Assembly (NCBI GenBank): GCA_022457065.1
Contig: JAJGBQ010000002.1
Coordinates: forward strand, 1,674,001 to 1,738,000
Reading direction: 5' to 3'
DNA length: 64,000 bases
Origin: Curvularia sp. ZM96
Taxonomy: Eukaryota; Ascomycota; Dothideomycetes; Pleosporales; Pleosporaceae
This document shows, piece by piece, positions 11,869-23,330 of this stretch. The notes beneath the pieces are model-generated. The model was not told where the DNA came from. It did no database searches and was given only the letters and a program-made list of their open reading frames with translations. Each line of letters begins with the position of its first letter. Positions within the stretch are counted from its first letter, which is position 1. The position numbers and the translations under genes are program-made.

Positions 11869-12581
11869 ATGGGCCAGGGTGATTTGTTTGTCCTAGTAGG
11901 GTTCGACGGTATTTGCGGGGTTGCATTTGGCCAGGCAAGTGTAGATCGCTCATCTGGGCCGTGGTGTAGGTTCATATAATCATTCCATGTCGTTACACGA
12001 TGTGGGTACCGACACGCTAGACACTCAACCAAATCATACAAATCACGGATCGTATGAGTATCAGAAGTGATGTCAGCTGAAGTGTCGAAAACACGGGTAG
12101 CCTAGTACCAAAGGAATGGAGGCGCCAATAGCATTGTGCGAGGCCCGAGACAGTGTGACCATTTAGGTCATCCGCAGGACTTTGTGCCTGGCCTGTGATA
12201 AACCCCCAAGGCTGACACTTTTAAAATGGCCTTGGTCAGAATGTGTCTATATGATTTCCTCAAGTACCTTTTTCTGTCACTTACGATAACATAGAGAAAA
12301 GAGTTATGGCATATATTCGTTATCGCACTTTTGAAGGCTACGATACGGCGTGGCGGATGGTGAGCTCACCGACGCTAAGGCCAGCAGCACCTCCGACGCC
12401 GACGGTCGCCCGACGTAGTAGTAAACGGCCGAAGCTCCCTCTCGCCGCAACAAACACGCCCATTACTACTACTACTACCACCACCATCACGACATCATCT
12501 TCTCGACCGCAACAAACACAGACCGCTTCCAATCGAGCATCTGTATTACCACCACACGAGAAACCAGCCTCACCGCACACC
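11869..12581. other. Intergenic region and RPN12 leader
   Basis: About 700 bases. The last 276 (from 12306) are open in the RPN12 frame, with Thr/Ser/Pro-rich translation and simple ACT/ACC trinucleotides near 12466-12485. This is more likely 5' UTR than coding. Confidence 0.5.
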
Positions 12582-13504
12582 ATGGCCGAGAAGGAACTCT
12601 CCAGCGTGCTGTCACAGCTCCACCAGACGCTCAAGTCGCACAACTACCAGCAATCAACCTCATTACTTAGCAAAGCCAAGCTATCCCTACTGCACCTCAA
12701 CGCCCTCATCCCTTCAGAGTCGACACCCCGCAAGCACCTGCAACTCGCGCGCGAGACGCTCGAACTGGGCGCCATCATCTCGATCCGCCTCAAAGACACC
12801 GAGTCCTTTACCCGCTACTTCCAGCAGCTGCAGCCCTTCTACGCACTGCCGGACACAGTCCTGCCAAGTGAAGGCAGCAACTCGAGCAAAGTGACGGGCC
12901 TGTACTTGTTGCTGCTGCTGAGTGAGGGCGACTACGCGGGGTTCCACACGTTGCTCGAGACGCTGGAGGTGGCGGCGGCACAGGCGGGAGCAAAGCTGGA
13001 GGCGGATCAGTTTATCCAGTATCCTGTGCGGTTGGAGCAGGCGCTTATGGAGGGAAGTTATGACAAGGTGTGGGTGGAGACGAAGAGTGAGAGAGTGCCT
13101 GGAGAGGAGTTTGGGCTGTTTACAGAGGTACGTCACAACCATTACATCGGCGCGGGCGGCGGGAAGGGGGGGTCTCCCTCCCAATCACAATTTTTGTTCG
13201 GTGTATCAAATCATACTAACGCCTTGCACAGATCCTCATCGGCACCATCCGCAAGGAAATCGCCTCCTGCAGCGAACGCGCATACCCCTCCATCCCCATC
13301 TCCGATGCCAAATCCCTCCTCTTCCTCGACTCGGAAGGCAGCGTCGTCAATTTCGCCCGCGAATCAGGATGGGTTGTCAAAGATGGACGGATATACTTCC
13401 CCCAGCAGGAGGATGACTATGTTAGCAAGGATATTCTTGTCACGAGCGATCAGGTTATTGAGAATACGCTGGGGTATGCGAGGGAGTTGGAGACGATTGT
13501 GTAA
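12582..13504 (+). CDS. RPN12: 26S proteasome regulatory subunit Rpn12
   Basis: PCI-domain subunit of the proteasome lid, needed for lid-base assembly. Two exons: 12582-13127 and 13232-13504 over a 104-base intron; 272 residues, matching the family (about 270). The N-terminal helical repeats run from MAEKELSSVLSQLHQTLKSH; the C-terminal winged-helix half of the PCI domain begins ILIGTIRKEIASCSERAYPS and continues to a C-terminal YARELETIV. The start at 12582 is chosen for family length. The same frame is open 92 codons upstream to 12306, giving a low-complexity Thr/Ser/Pro extension that I regard as leader. The downstream neighbour on the minus strand is the zinc-finger gene. Confidence 0.92.
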
Positions 13505-13598
13505 GAATGTGTGTGAGAGAGGGGAGAGGGAGTCGGAGACAAGTGCAGATTAGATGTACGATATTTATGCATCAAGACACAAACAACAAGAACCAACC

Positions 13599-13623
13599 GA
13601 TGATGATGATGATGATGATGATG
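13599..13623. repeat. GAT/ATG trinucleotide microsatellite
   Basis: Eight consecutive GAT units just downstream of the RPN12 stop. Simple sequence repeat in the presumed 3' UTR. Confidence 0.9.
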
Positions 13624-14323
13624 GCGGCCTGCACGCATGACGGGGATACGTACGTAGTCCTGGTGCAGATGATTGCTCTCGCTTTCTACGGATGAATGAA
13701 AAGAGAAGAAAAGAAGTAATGATTATAACATGTGCCTGTACATTCTTTCTTTTTCCCTTCTTCAGATATGATTTTGTGTTCTATGGAGTTTTGACGTGAT
13801 ATCGTATATTTCCACTTCTGATCACTCGTTTTCTGTATACCATCACACATTCAGGCCCCTTTTGAATTCAACAAATTCTACTAGGAAGAGGTATTAGAAA
13901 AAAAGTCACAAAAGCATGAGGTAAAATATTTATCAATTGAGCGGAGGTTATATGAGAGCAAGAAAGAATATGTACAAGCATACTTGTCTAGAACCAAGCA
14001 ACTTACATGGATGAAGACTGAGTCCGGAGGAGGAGGAGGTGATGGTGGTGATGGTAGTAAGGGAGGTCCCAGTGTCAAATATATCTGCCGTCATTCCCTC
14101 CAAATACCATGATCCAAGCCCCTACAATAAGAGAAATGCATGCAAAGAAACTAAAGCGAAATTCAAGAAGACACACAAAAAAAGACACTCCTTGAAGCAA
14201 GAGCCACAAAAAAACAACTCCCGCTGGTATTTACGATTTGGTATATCCCTAAATACTAATATAAACAAAACCTTCACAAGCGCTTGCACATACAGAAAAG
14301 CCCAAAACAAGCCAGTACCCAAA

Positions 14324-14338
14324 CCTAAACCCTAACCC
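14324..14338. repeat. Short telomere-like repeat
   Basis: The sequence CCTAAACCCTAACCC resembles about two and a half units of the fungal telomere repeat (CCCTAA on this strand). It is too short to indicate a former chromosome end and may be chance. Confidence 0.4.
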
Positions 14339-14987
14339 GCAAAAGAAAAAAGGACATAAGGAAAAAAACAGGCGAAGAGAAGAGAGATGAACCAAACTAT
14401 ATAGACGGAAAGAAAATGAGAAAGAAAAAAAGGAAATAAGAGAAAATGCCAGATCGGGGTATCCCAGAGAAATCTTCTTTCGGAGCGCGCGAAACACACA
14501 CACGAGAGTGGCATATATTAATCGCAAGCAAAAAACGAAAATTGCCACCGCAAGCAACGACAAAAGAAAAAGATCAGTCCCTACCTTCTCGCCATTTGAT
14601 TGGGCTTAGAGAAGGGAAGGAAGACAGAAAGCCACTCGCTCGCTCCAACAAATGTGGAATGCTACGTACGTTGTCGAGAGAAAAGAAAAGACCAAGACCA
14701 AAACCATGTTCATATGCTACTTGCGTTTCAATCATCATCAAAAGACGTTTCGTTCATGTTGGTTTTTTTTCTCTTTTCTGTCGTTTGGAGTCGTTATATC
14801 GTTAACGGGTCCTGTCTGTGCCTTTGTGGCAGTGGCATGCAAGTGATGGCAGTGATTGACGATGGTGGCGATGATGCGGGGCTTGGCTAGGAAGGTTATA
14901 TGTTATCTGTCTGTGTGTGTCCGCAGGGGTGACGAAAAGCATGTCATATAAAGGTAGCTAGATCTGGCGACCATCTAATTGTCAAAC

Positions 14988-17269
14988 TCAGGACCGATGC
15001 TCAACTGCTGCTGCTTGTTGCTCTCCAGTCGCCACGGCAACAAGCGCTTCCAATCGCCTCATGTCGTTGCTGTTGTTCGGCTGCGGGTGCGAGGTACCAA
15101 ACGTCACGGATCCCCGCTCGGAAGGCTCACGCTGCGGACGGTAGCCTGAACTAGAACTAGAGAGGCTGTGGCTATGGTAGTGCTGATGCGGCTGCGAGTG
15201 CAAAGGATGCGGCCTTTCCATAATGGATGCCGGAGGCGCGGTCTTGTGATCTTCAACAACTATAGGAGCCTCCACGTACCCATTGCTATGCACAATGGCA
15301 GGATGGTAATCAATCATGGTCCCCGGTGTCGGTACGCCTTCGCTGCTACTAGAATCCTCGGGTGACGTGCGCTGCATGGCTCGCTGCGTTTGGCTCAGAG
15401 GTCCATTGTACCAGGCTTGTCGTTTGTTCTTCCGGGGAGTCTCAGGCTGCTCCTGGGATGTCCTCGGCGACGAACCCAGTGATGGAATCTGGATAGGCTG
15501 AAGATTGGCCGGTTGTCGACTGAAGTAACCGTGCGGGGCTGTCGTTGGCCTTGCGGCGCTTGTCCGGCTCGCGCTACCAGGATACTGCTGCGACCATTGC
15601 TCTCTCTGGGACCCCGGACCGGCAATGTTTAGGCGATCAATCTCCCACGAAATGCTTGTTCGCTTGTGATGGCCGCGATTGGTCGGGGGTTCTCTGGGTG
15701 CGTGGTACGTCAATGGACGGGTAGGAGCGTCCACCTGCATTGGGCTTGGCTGACGTCGAGGTAATGTGGGCGGGGGCGGAGCGTGATCGAAACTTTCAAT
15801 GCCTGGAAGTCTGGTAGTCTGCGAAGCAGCGGGCTGAGAGGTGTACAAGGGTCGTGGTGCATCAGGTGTTTGATGATAGCCCAGTCCACTTGTTGCTGGC
15901 CGGGGGCCAGAGTAACTCCCTGGATGCCACGTGCGTCGTCTCCAGTCTGCGTCCAAGGTAGTATCTCCCTTGGATTCAGAAAATTGAGATACGGTAGGAC
16001 TGGCATATGCGCTGCTTTGTATCGAATATGCGGGAGCGGCTGTGGATTGCAGGGGCGTGATATAGGTAGGAGGACCTTGGCCTGGAGGCCCAGTGAATGG
16101 ATTTGCGTTTGCATTGGATGAAATCGACTGTCGACGTGCAGCTGCGGCTGGTGGTGGAGGCGGTGGTCCAGCCCAGGAGACTGGTCTTGAAGCCGATGTC
16201 GCGGGAGATTGCATACCTGATCCAAAGCGGGCAGGACTTCCAGCGGCTGTGGAGAAAGTAGCAGAGGTTGGTGTGGTAGGTGCATTGGACGGCGTGTCAT
16301 ACTCAACAGGCCCTGGACTGCCCATCATAGGCGGGTCGTATGCATTCGCCGTGCTGAGCGATAGGCGTGCTCTTGCACTCGCACCACCATCACTGGCCAT
16401 GGCGAGAGGCGGGGGCCTGCGGCGAACATCTGGTGATTGGGCTACGCTCACGCTTGACATGGTGGATGTGATGCTGGATGCTGACAAATTTCTGCTGTGA
16501 CCGCGACTGTGTCCGCCTGTGCTGCCGAGTGTGTTTGCACGGGAGCGGTTACCAGGTGGGCGTACGCGGTCGGTTCGTATTTGGCGTTGGAACCTTGTGC
16601 CTGTTGCAGCCAGCGATTCTGACGGGATATCTTCGTTGACGTGAACCGTCTGTGCATGTTGTCGAAGGTTATCTAGACGGGAGAAGCGTCTTGAGCAATG
16701 ACACTGAAAGGGTCGTTCTCCCGTGTGTTTTCTGAGGGGTCTCGTTAGGAAAGTAGAAGAGGTTCGAACAGAAGAGGTACGTACCGAATGTGCCGTGCCA
16801 AATGTTCGCTCCGAGTGAAGCTCAAGTTGCAGGGCGGAAAGTCTGTGCAGAAGAAGCGTTGTCCCTTCTTCTTCTTGGAGGGCCGGTTTGAGTCACTGGT
16901 AGCACTCTCGTTGTCTGAACCATCTTTGTCGTCGTCGCCGTCACCCATTTGCACATCTTGTGTCGACCTTTGTGCATCCTCTCTACTCTGCTCGCTCTTG
17001 TTGGAAGCTGATGGTGTTTCGCTCAGTTCGCGGGCGGGGACAAAGGGAGATGTTGGAAGCGGTCGCTGAGCAGCAAGTCCTCCTGTGAAGGTATTGCGTG
17101 TCGGCGTCTTGGCCGAAGGGTCGTCTGCGCGGATCTCATCCACAGGCTTTGGCTCTACAAAGAAAGTGCTGTTGGGTCGAGGGGTAGTGGGAGTCGTCTC
17201 ATCGCCTGGGCGCGCTTGTGGCGGTTCGGGCACCGGTAAGGTGGTATTGACTGCTTGGAAGGTAGACAT
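14988..17269 (-). CDS. C2H2 zinc-finger transcription factor, Usv1/Rgm1-like
   Basis: Putative nuclear DNA-binding regulator. Two exons, 17269-16785 and 16731-14988, joined over a 53-base intron placed between the two zinc fingers; 742 residues. Finger 1 is a C-x5-C form (Cys141, Cys147, His156, His160; core SFTRSEHLARHIR). Finger 2 follows the linker KHTGERPFQ and has only one residue between its cysteines (Cys172, Cys174, His187, His192; core RRFSRLDNLRQHAQTVH). The pair resembles yeast Usv1/Rgm1 and fission-yeast Rsv fingers, which act in starvation and stress responses; target genes here are unknown. The rest is disordered: an acidic stretch (GDGDDDKDGSDNES) and basic patch before finger 1, then a long Pro/Ser/Gln-rich C-terminal region likely to carry activation or repression activity. 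A gene-free region of about 2.7 kb lies upstream. Confidence 0.85.
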
Positions 17270-20015
17270 GTTGAGGACAGGGCGGCTAGCCGTCTGAAGG
17301 ATATTCCACCTCTTACTGCCTGTGTTGCGGTGGGAAGCTGCGCAGGGCTACCGAGACGGAGGCGCGCGTATTGTGTCGCGGGGTGCACACAACAGCAGGG
17401 CAGGGTTCCAAATGCGCTTGCAATACTAGAAGACAAAGCTAACGCAGGCGCACGACACGGGCAGAGAGCTTTGGGCGGCGCGACCAGAGGAGGAGAGTGG
17501 GATGTTCCTGAGGCGGGCGGAGGAAGGCTGAAACGGGATGATGACGAATGAAGAGCGGCGTTGCAACAACATCCGGGCGCTGCCTCCAGCGAGCGAAGAC
17601 AGAGAAGCGGCGGTGCAGCTGGGCGGGTCAAGAGGATATAGTGGGTCAAGGCGTGGATTTGTTATGCGTGGGCCGTGGGTGGACGGACCAGGCGTGTGGT
17701 GAGGGTTGAGCAAGCACGGATGCTCGGAGTTTGGCTTGAGATCGTGCGAGTGCGAGCGTAAGGGCCAGTGTGATAAGGCGCGCGGAAGGGTGCCTCAGGT
17801 GGCGGGGAGCGTAGTAGCCCCTCGTTGACGCGGACTCGGACTCGACCTCGACCCGGAACTCGAAGCGCAGACGAAGCGCACCAGAAGGCGGGAAAGAGGC
17901 GTTAAAAAAGAGAAGGGGAGCAAGAGGGCGGGAGGAAGAGAGTAGGGGAGAGAAGGAGAGAGAGAGAGACCCGGCCCAGGTGAGGCAAGAGGTGCAGTGG
18001 TGGTGGTAGTGGATGCAGGAGCGCGGGATTCGAGACAAAGTCACGATTGCGTCGCGGCTAGAGGCGAGGAGGGGTTGGTTGGGAGCTGGTAGCAGCGCGC
18101 TCTAGTAAGGCACAGGACGGACGGGATGTTAGCGGGCCTGGCAGGAAAGGCTGGGGTTTACAGAGTTAGTGAGGGCGAGGCAGAGTAGCCGTCCGATCCA
18201 CCCTTGGACCTTGTCTGGCCTATGTCGTCTGCAGATCCCCAAGGCCCCCGTCAAAGCCGGGCGGCCTGTCAGACTGCAGTCCGTAAGCCAGGCTTGATGA
18301 GAAATGCTATGTAGGTATGCTCATGCTCTCGCGCTGCTCATCCGAGTCCGACTCGCTCGCCTCAACATACTACGCCCTTTCACGTGCCGTGGCAGCGTCG
18401 TAGACATGGCACGCTGGCTGACGGCGTCGGCACCGGCGTCTCTGGGTCGGTCCCAGCAGACAGATGTGCCCGCACCACAGCGCTTTGACAGAGCCGTGGT
18501 AGGCCATCTGTTCGTCACCTCACTTCCCTTTACTTCAGTCGTGAGCAGCATGGGCCGAGGGGGGCACCGCGAGAGCAATCGGCTTCAACCCGCATGCGAA
18601 GCTGCAGGCTAGGCGGTGCGGACGAGCGCTGATGCAAGGGGGCGCTCGAGGGCAGATCCACACAAAAAGTGTTGTACCTTTGTACCTTGCCGAAGCGAAC
18701 GACTAGCATCCGTCGCTCGGCCGGACTTGGGCGACTCTGTCTCTGCCTCTGTCGTTACACATGGCTACTCATACGCCAGGCACTCGGCTGCTGGTGGGCG
18801 AGGCGGTCAGACGGAAAGGAAAAAAGGAAAAAAGGAACACGGCGGCTTCGTCCTGTCATCAGCCTGGCGGTCGGGGCGGTGGGCGCTGGATGCTTGGTCG
18901 CTACCTCAGTCGACGCCCTTGCAGTGTGGGCGCTGACACCTGCTAGTAACCCTAACGCTGCGGACGTACGCGGGACGATTCCCTTTACATCCCAAGCACC
19001 ATGGTCATCTGCGTCTTGCCTGCATCGCCTGCGTCGTCTGTACCATACGCTTCTTTGCTTTTGCCCCTGCCTTCAGCACCTCTTTCTTGCTCTTGACCCT
19101 TTCCCTGCCCATGCTCGGACAAGTTACCAGGTTTCTGTCGCCGAATCACCCAGCCAGAAGGTGCAGCGTTGCTATGGACACGTTGCTAATCCCGCTCCAC
19201 ATGCATGGCGTGCGCAAGCCGGCGGGCCTGCTGGTAAGCAAGTCATACTCTTCGTGTCTGTCCTGCAGCAGCATCCACTCGAGCCCTTGGCAGGACGCAG
19301 CTGTTGGTCTGTAGGCAGATTCGCCGTCTGTACGTGTGTGTAGACATGACGGCCGGGGTAGGCTGGCAGGGAGACGCATGAGTGGGTGAAACAGGCCAGA
19401 CAGGCCAAGGCATATGGCGCCAGCGGCGGTGGCGATGGCCGGCGCCTGGTGTTGAGGGGTAACCGTCGGGGCGTGCCATTACTCGCACACGACCGTCGCG
19501 CTAGCCGGGTGTGCATGCCCTGCCCTCAGTGAGGCGGCTGGGAGCGTTGCCTGCCTCGCCCACTACCCCGCCATGTGACGCAAACCGACCATCGCCCCAG
19601 CACCGCACTACAACTACACTATACCTACACTGTACCACCCACGGCCGTCCTCTCTTTTTTTTCTGGCTCTCCACATGATCCATTCAAGCTCCATACCACT
19701 CCAAACTTGGCCCTTTGCGTCGTGGCGCCTGGCCTCGTTTCCAAATACCGGCCAGCACTTGCTTTTGGCCGCGCTTCGCCCCAAAGTCCGAATCAAAGCA
19801 CGTGCATCCATCCTTGGCCAGAGCTGGTATCACTTTGCTTTATTCTTCAACTCACTGACTTTCTCATATCGTTCTAAAAACAGGCCCACTAACCCAGCCT
19901 CTTCAATTCACCCAGCCGCCTTACAGTACAAACGCCTCTCGACACCATCCCTCATCACTGCACAACCTGCGCGCACAATGTTAGCATGGCCCTTGCGTAT
20001 ACAGTACCGAAACCA
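17270..20015. promoter_or_regulatory. Long upstream region of the zinc-finger gene
   Basis: About 2.7 kb without a credible gene. It is GC-rich near 17.3-18.0 kb with purine-rich tracts (GA-rich near 17930-17975). The open frames present are Arg/Ser/Cys-rich shadows. On the minus strand it is the promoter and probably a long 5' leader of the regulator; its far end overlaps the SEC24 3' UTR. Confidence 0.5.
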
Positions 20016-22827
20016 TCAATATCTCACCTTTTCTCGGAGCTTGCTTATCCACTGAACGATGCTCTCGCCTTGGTCCGCTCGGTCCTCGACCAGCAATGTT
20101 TGTGCCCATAGCTTCAGGCTCGGCTCGCCGTCTTCCTTGACAATGTAGAGTGTGGGAAGCGTAATCGACCCTACGCCCTTTGACTTGTGATCCCGAGACT
20201 TCTCCACCACTAGCCCAAGTTAGAACATCCCTGTGCACATGTTCCAAGGTAACGTTGACTCACCAGCTCGCACTCGCTCAGAGTACTCGTTGTCAAGCAA
20301 AGGCAGTGATGCCTTGCCTTGTTTCAACTGTGTGCGGTCTTCGACGCCAAACACGTCCGCCAGCAGCGCGGGGACAGCGTCACGTCCAACCCACCTAATC
20401 ATGTTAGCACGTTTGTTCTATCCTTACACTAGCCATATACCTACAAGAATTGGTTGACGCCATCATCAATCAGGTACAGACCATAAGGTACAATCGCTGC
20501 ACTTGACAAGTTCAGCGAGGGCGGCATTGTGATCTGCCCAGTCGTTGGCTCAGGCACACCAGCATCATCAGGCATGTCCTAAATCATGTCAGCCCTTCAC
20601 GTCACCAATTGTCCTTGAACAGACAACTTACGTGGAGAGAGTAGAAACTTGGGTAAATGTACTGTATGAGCAACCGCAGTGGCAATGTAGACAAAAGGTC
20701 GAGAGCTGCAGATCGGAGGTCACTTGGGATTTGAGCACTCTTGCGAAGACCAACGTTCTTGATCAGACCCAGGAACAGGATGGGAAGAGCGCGGAGATTC
20801 TGTGGCAGTTGCAGACCACCGCCACCCATGCTTCCTCCTGCCAACTCTTTCCTGTACGTTGACAGAATCTCAATAATCTTTGCTTGCAACGCATCTCGTG
20901 CCGCATCAAGACCACTCGATAGTGCTCGCTCAACTGCCTTGTGACTGAAATACGTCGTGATTGCTTGTGCGTCTGCCGATGCGTAGACTGTTGCCAGGTT
21001 CTCCGTTGTGGGCACTGCAAGCGTCAAGACTCGGATACGGCGCTGGCCACTCGAAGTGGTATGTAGCACAGCCGCCTGGAGACAGGCAAATGGTCTCGAG
21101 ATGGTTTCGTCAATAGCAACTTCGATAACCACGGCCTGGTCTCGTGGGTAAGCTGGGAAAGCACACAGGTCAGACGAGCGGTTGAAAAAGTTTCCGTAAA
21201 AGGCAGACATTCTCAATCCAGTTGTAGCGCGCACACGAAGCACAGCCTCGAGACCAATCTCAGCAGACAGGTAATCAGCGAGCTCAGTCGCAATCTTGAC
21301 AACATCCTCTTGTCTTGCTGCGTTCCATCCGGGGTAAAAGTACGTCTGACCTGCCGTAAACCGGGGAAGGTTGCTGAGCGTTGCCACATCCTGGTACGCT
21401 GATGAGAAGAGAAACATGTCCACCGATACCTGGTTCTTGGAGCATTCCACAGCGAAGGATTTGTACCAGTTGTTTGCAGGCTGCAGGAGGCTGCCTTCCT
21501 TACCAGTACCTAGCAATGACTTGTCTTCTCGTGGGCTCAGAGCCGCATGGCCAACATTGGGCAAGGATGCCGCAATGACGGTGAGCTTTCCTCCAAGTGG
21601 AGAGATGAGCTTATGTGCAGATCGGAGAGCCGACCCCAGAGCAAAACCAGGAACGTGTGTGTTTTGGAACATGGCCGGAAGACGGTCCAGGAAAGTCTCA
21701 ATGTTGTTGCGACATTGGCTGAGGCTCACGAGGAGATCTGAGGGCATAGGCAGGTAAGGTTCGTCAAGATCGGACACGACGAGCTGCTGGGGTTCGTTCG
21801 ACTCGCTGTTGTCGGGAGGAATGCCGAAGAAGTGAAGGCCATTGTCGACAGCCATGAATCCAATGCGCGTCCGGCCGTCGGCGTTGGGTATCCGGCCAAG
21901 GGCCTCTTTGATGACTCGCGAGACGACTGCAAGAAGACCGCTATTGACCGCGCCCTGAGTACAGTCTAGGATAATGTAGTAGCACAGTGGCTGAGGAGGG
22001 CGGACCATGTATTCCTGTGGCGCAACGAATTCTGTAACGGCATAGTTGAGCTCGGGTCTCTGCCAACGATCCACGCTCTTCTGTTGCGCTGCGTCCCAAT
22101 CAAATGCCTGGGGAACATCGTTTGTCAGGTTGCACATGTTGCACCTCCACCTATGTCCATGGTCTAAGAACGAAACGAAGGGGTTGATGTAGGCGCGGCA
22201 TCGTCGACAACGGCTGATAATCTGATCTTGTACTACGGGCACCGGGTCTTCAGAATCGTGCAGACTGGCGTATGGGCTGATCACCAAAGCAAAGGGCAGC
22301 TTGCTCTTCTTCAGCAGATTGTGGTTTGTCGGGATGGTGTTGAGTGTACACCGCACGTACTTGCTCGATTCGTTCGCAAATTCGGAGGGAGTGGCCGCGG
22401 CGTTGGGTGGTAGGTTGATCGGCGGAGGAGGATTATAGAGTTCCGACACATGGAAGGGCTGGGCAATGAGATCCGAGGGGAACAGTTGGTTCTGCTGAGG
22501 GGCCGATACGGGCTGCTGAGCTTGTGGAGCCACCTGTCCTGGGCCCAAGTTCATCTGTCCGAACTGCTGGTTAAGGGCATTTGGATCTTGAGGCGCAGGC
22601 TGTCCATAGGGTGAAGGCGCTCCATAACCCGGGGATGGTGCACCATAGCCGGGCGCAGCAGCAGCAGGAGCACCGTAGGCTGGTGAGGGTGCTCCGTACA
22701 ATGGCGCTGGCGCACCGTAGCCCGGTGCTACTGATGGAGGAGCATTGGCTTGGGCCTCTTGTGTATTCGCACCGAACTGGTATCCCGTTCCCGCTGCATA
22801 GCGGTCTCTCTTCTTGCGATCCGCCAT
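20016..22827 (-). CDS. SEC24: COPII coat cargo-adaptor Sec24
   Basis: Cargo-binding subunit of the inner COPII coat that pairs with Sec23 on ER exit sites. Four exons: 22827-20632, 20578-20445, 20394-20264 and 20209-20016; 884 residues, near the family's usual size. The disordered N-terminus carries repeated GYGAP/YGAPSP units (residues about 35-75). The zinc finger is Cys207, Cys210, Cys229, Cys232 (CRRC and CNMC). The trunk (von Willebrand-like) domain starts near PLCYYIILDCTQG, followed by beta-sandwich and helical domains; the last three exons encode the gelsolin-like domain, starting at DMPDDAGVPEP and ending KLREKVRY. The start MADRKKRDRY is preferred over an open 59-codon upstream extension that lacks Sec24 character. 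The 3' exons fit only when spliced, as each intron breaks the frame. Confidence 0.93.
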
Positions 22828-23330
22828 CGTCGAGCGTAGCGGGAATTGAGGATCAGAAGAGGTGCGGATTGGTGTGGGAAGAATGACAGTGTTGGCAGAC
22901 TGGGACGTGAATTGCAAGGTGAAGTATGTAGAGCCGATGTGTCTTCTTGGGGGAACGGCACATTCCGAGCTCAGGGCACCCCACCAGCATGCGCACAGAC
23001 CCATGTATACTAGGTGGGACTACTAGTTACAGAACACCTTTATCTTGACCTTTAGGCATCCATGAATTCAGCAACCAGTGTATTGGTTTCGAGAGACGTT
23101 GCATCATTTAAGACATCACTTGATTTGCGTGGAAATACGTGTCAACATAAGAATACATTTTATCAATTACAGTGGCAACCAACGAAATCCACCTCAACAT
23201 CAAATCATTAGTACATTATTACCATTAAGATATCCCGGCATCTAATCGTATGGTAGATACACCTGATGGCCAGTACCTGGTTGTAAAAGAGACCGTATTG
23301 GCCACGATTATCCGTGACAGCGATTCATGT
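22828..23330. other. Intergenic region SEC24 5' / PIL1 3'
   Basis: About 500 bases between two minus-strand genes in tandem. AT-rich around 23090-23250, likely the PIL1 terminator region and the SEC24 promoter. No gene seen. Confidence 0.5.

Larger units (their letters stand above)
13505..14987. other. Convergent gene-free region RPN12 / zinc-finger gene
   Basis: About 1.5 kb, purine-rich on the plus strand over 13690-14730 and low-complexity. It contains a GAT trinucleotide run and a short telomere-like sequence. The long open frames seen are repeat artefacts (poly-Met, Ser/Phe-rich) with no domain. It probably holds the long 3' UTR of the zinc-finger gene. Confidence 0.6.

Noticed and set aside
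14324..14338. Telomere-like repeat as evidence of a chromosome fusion
   Set aside because: Only about two and a half units; too short to support that.
18669..19343. 224-codon plus-strand frame upstream of the zinc-finger gene
   Set aside because: Cys/Arg/Ser-heavy chance frame in GC-rich DNA; no recognisable motif.
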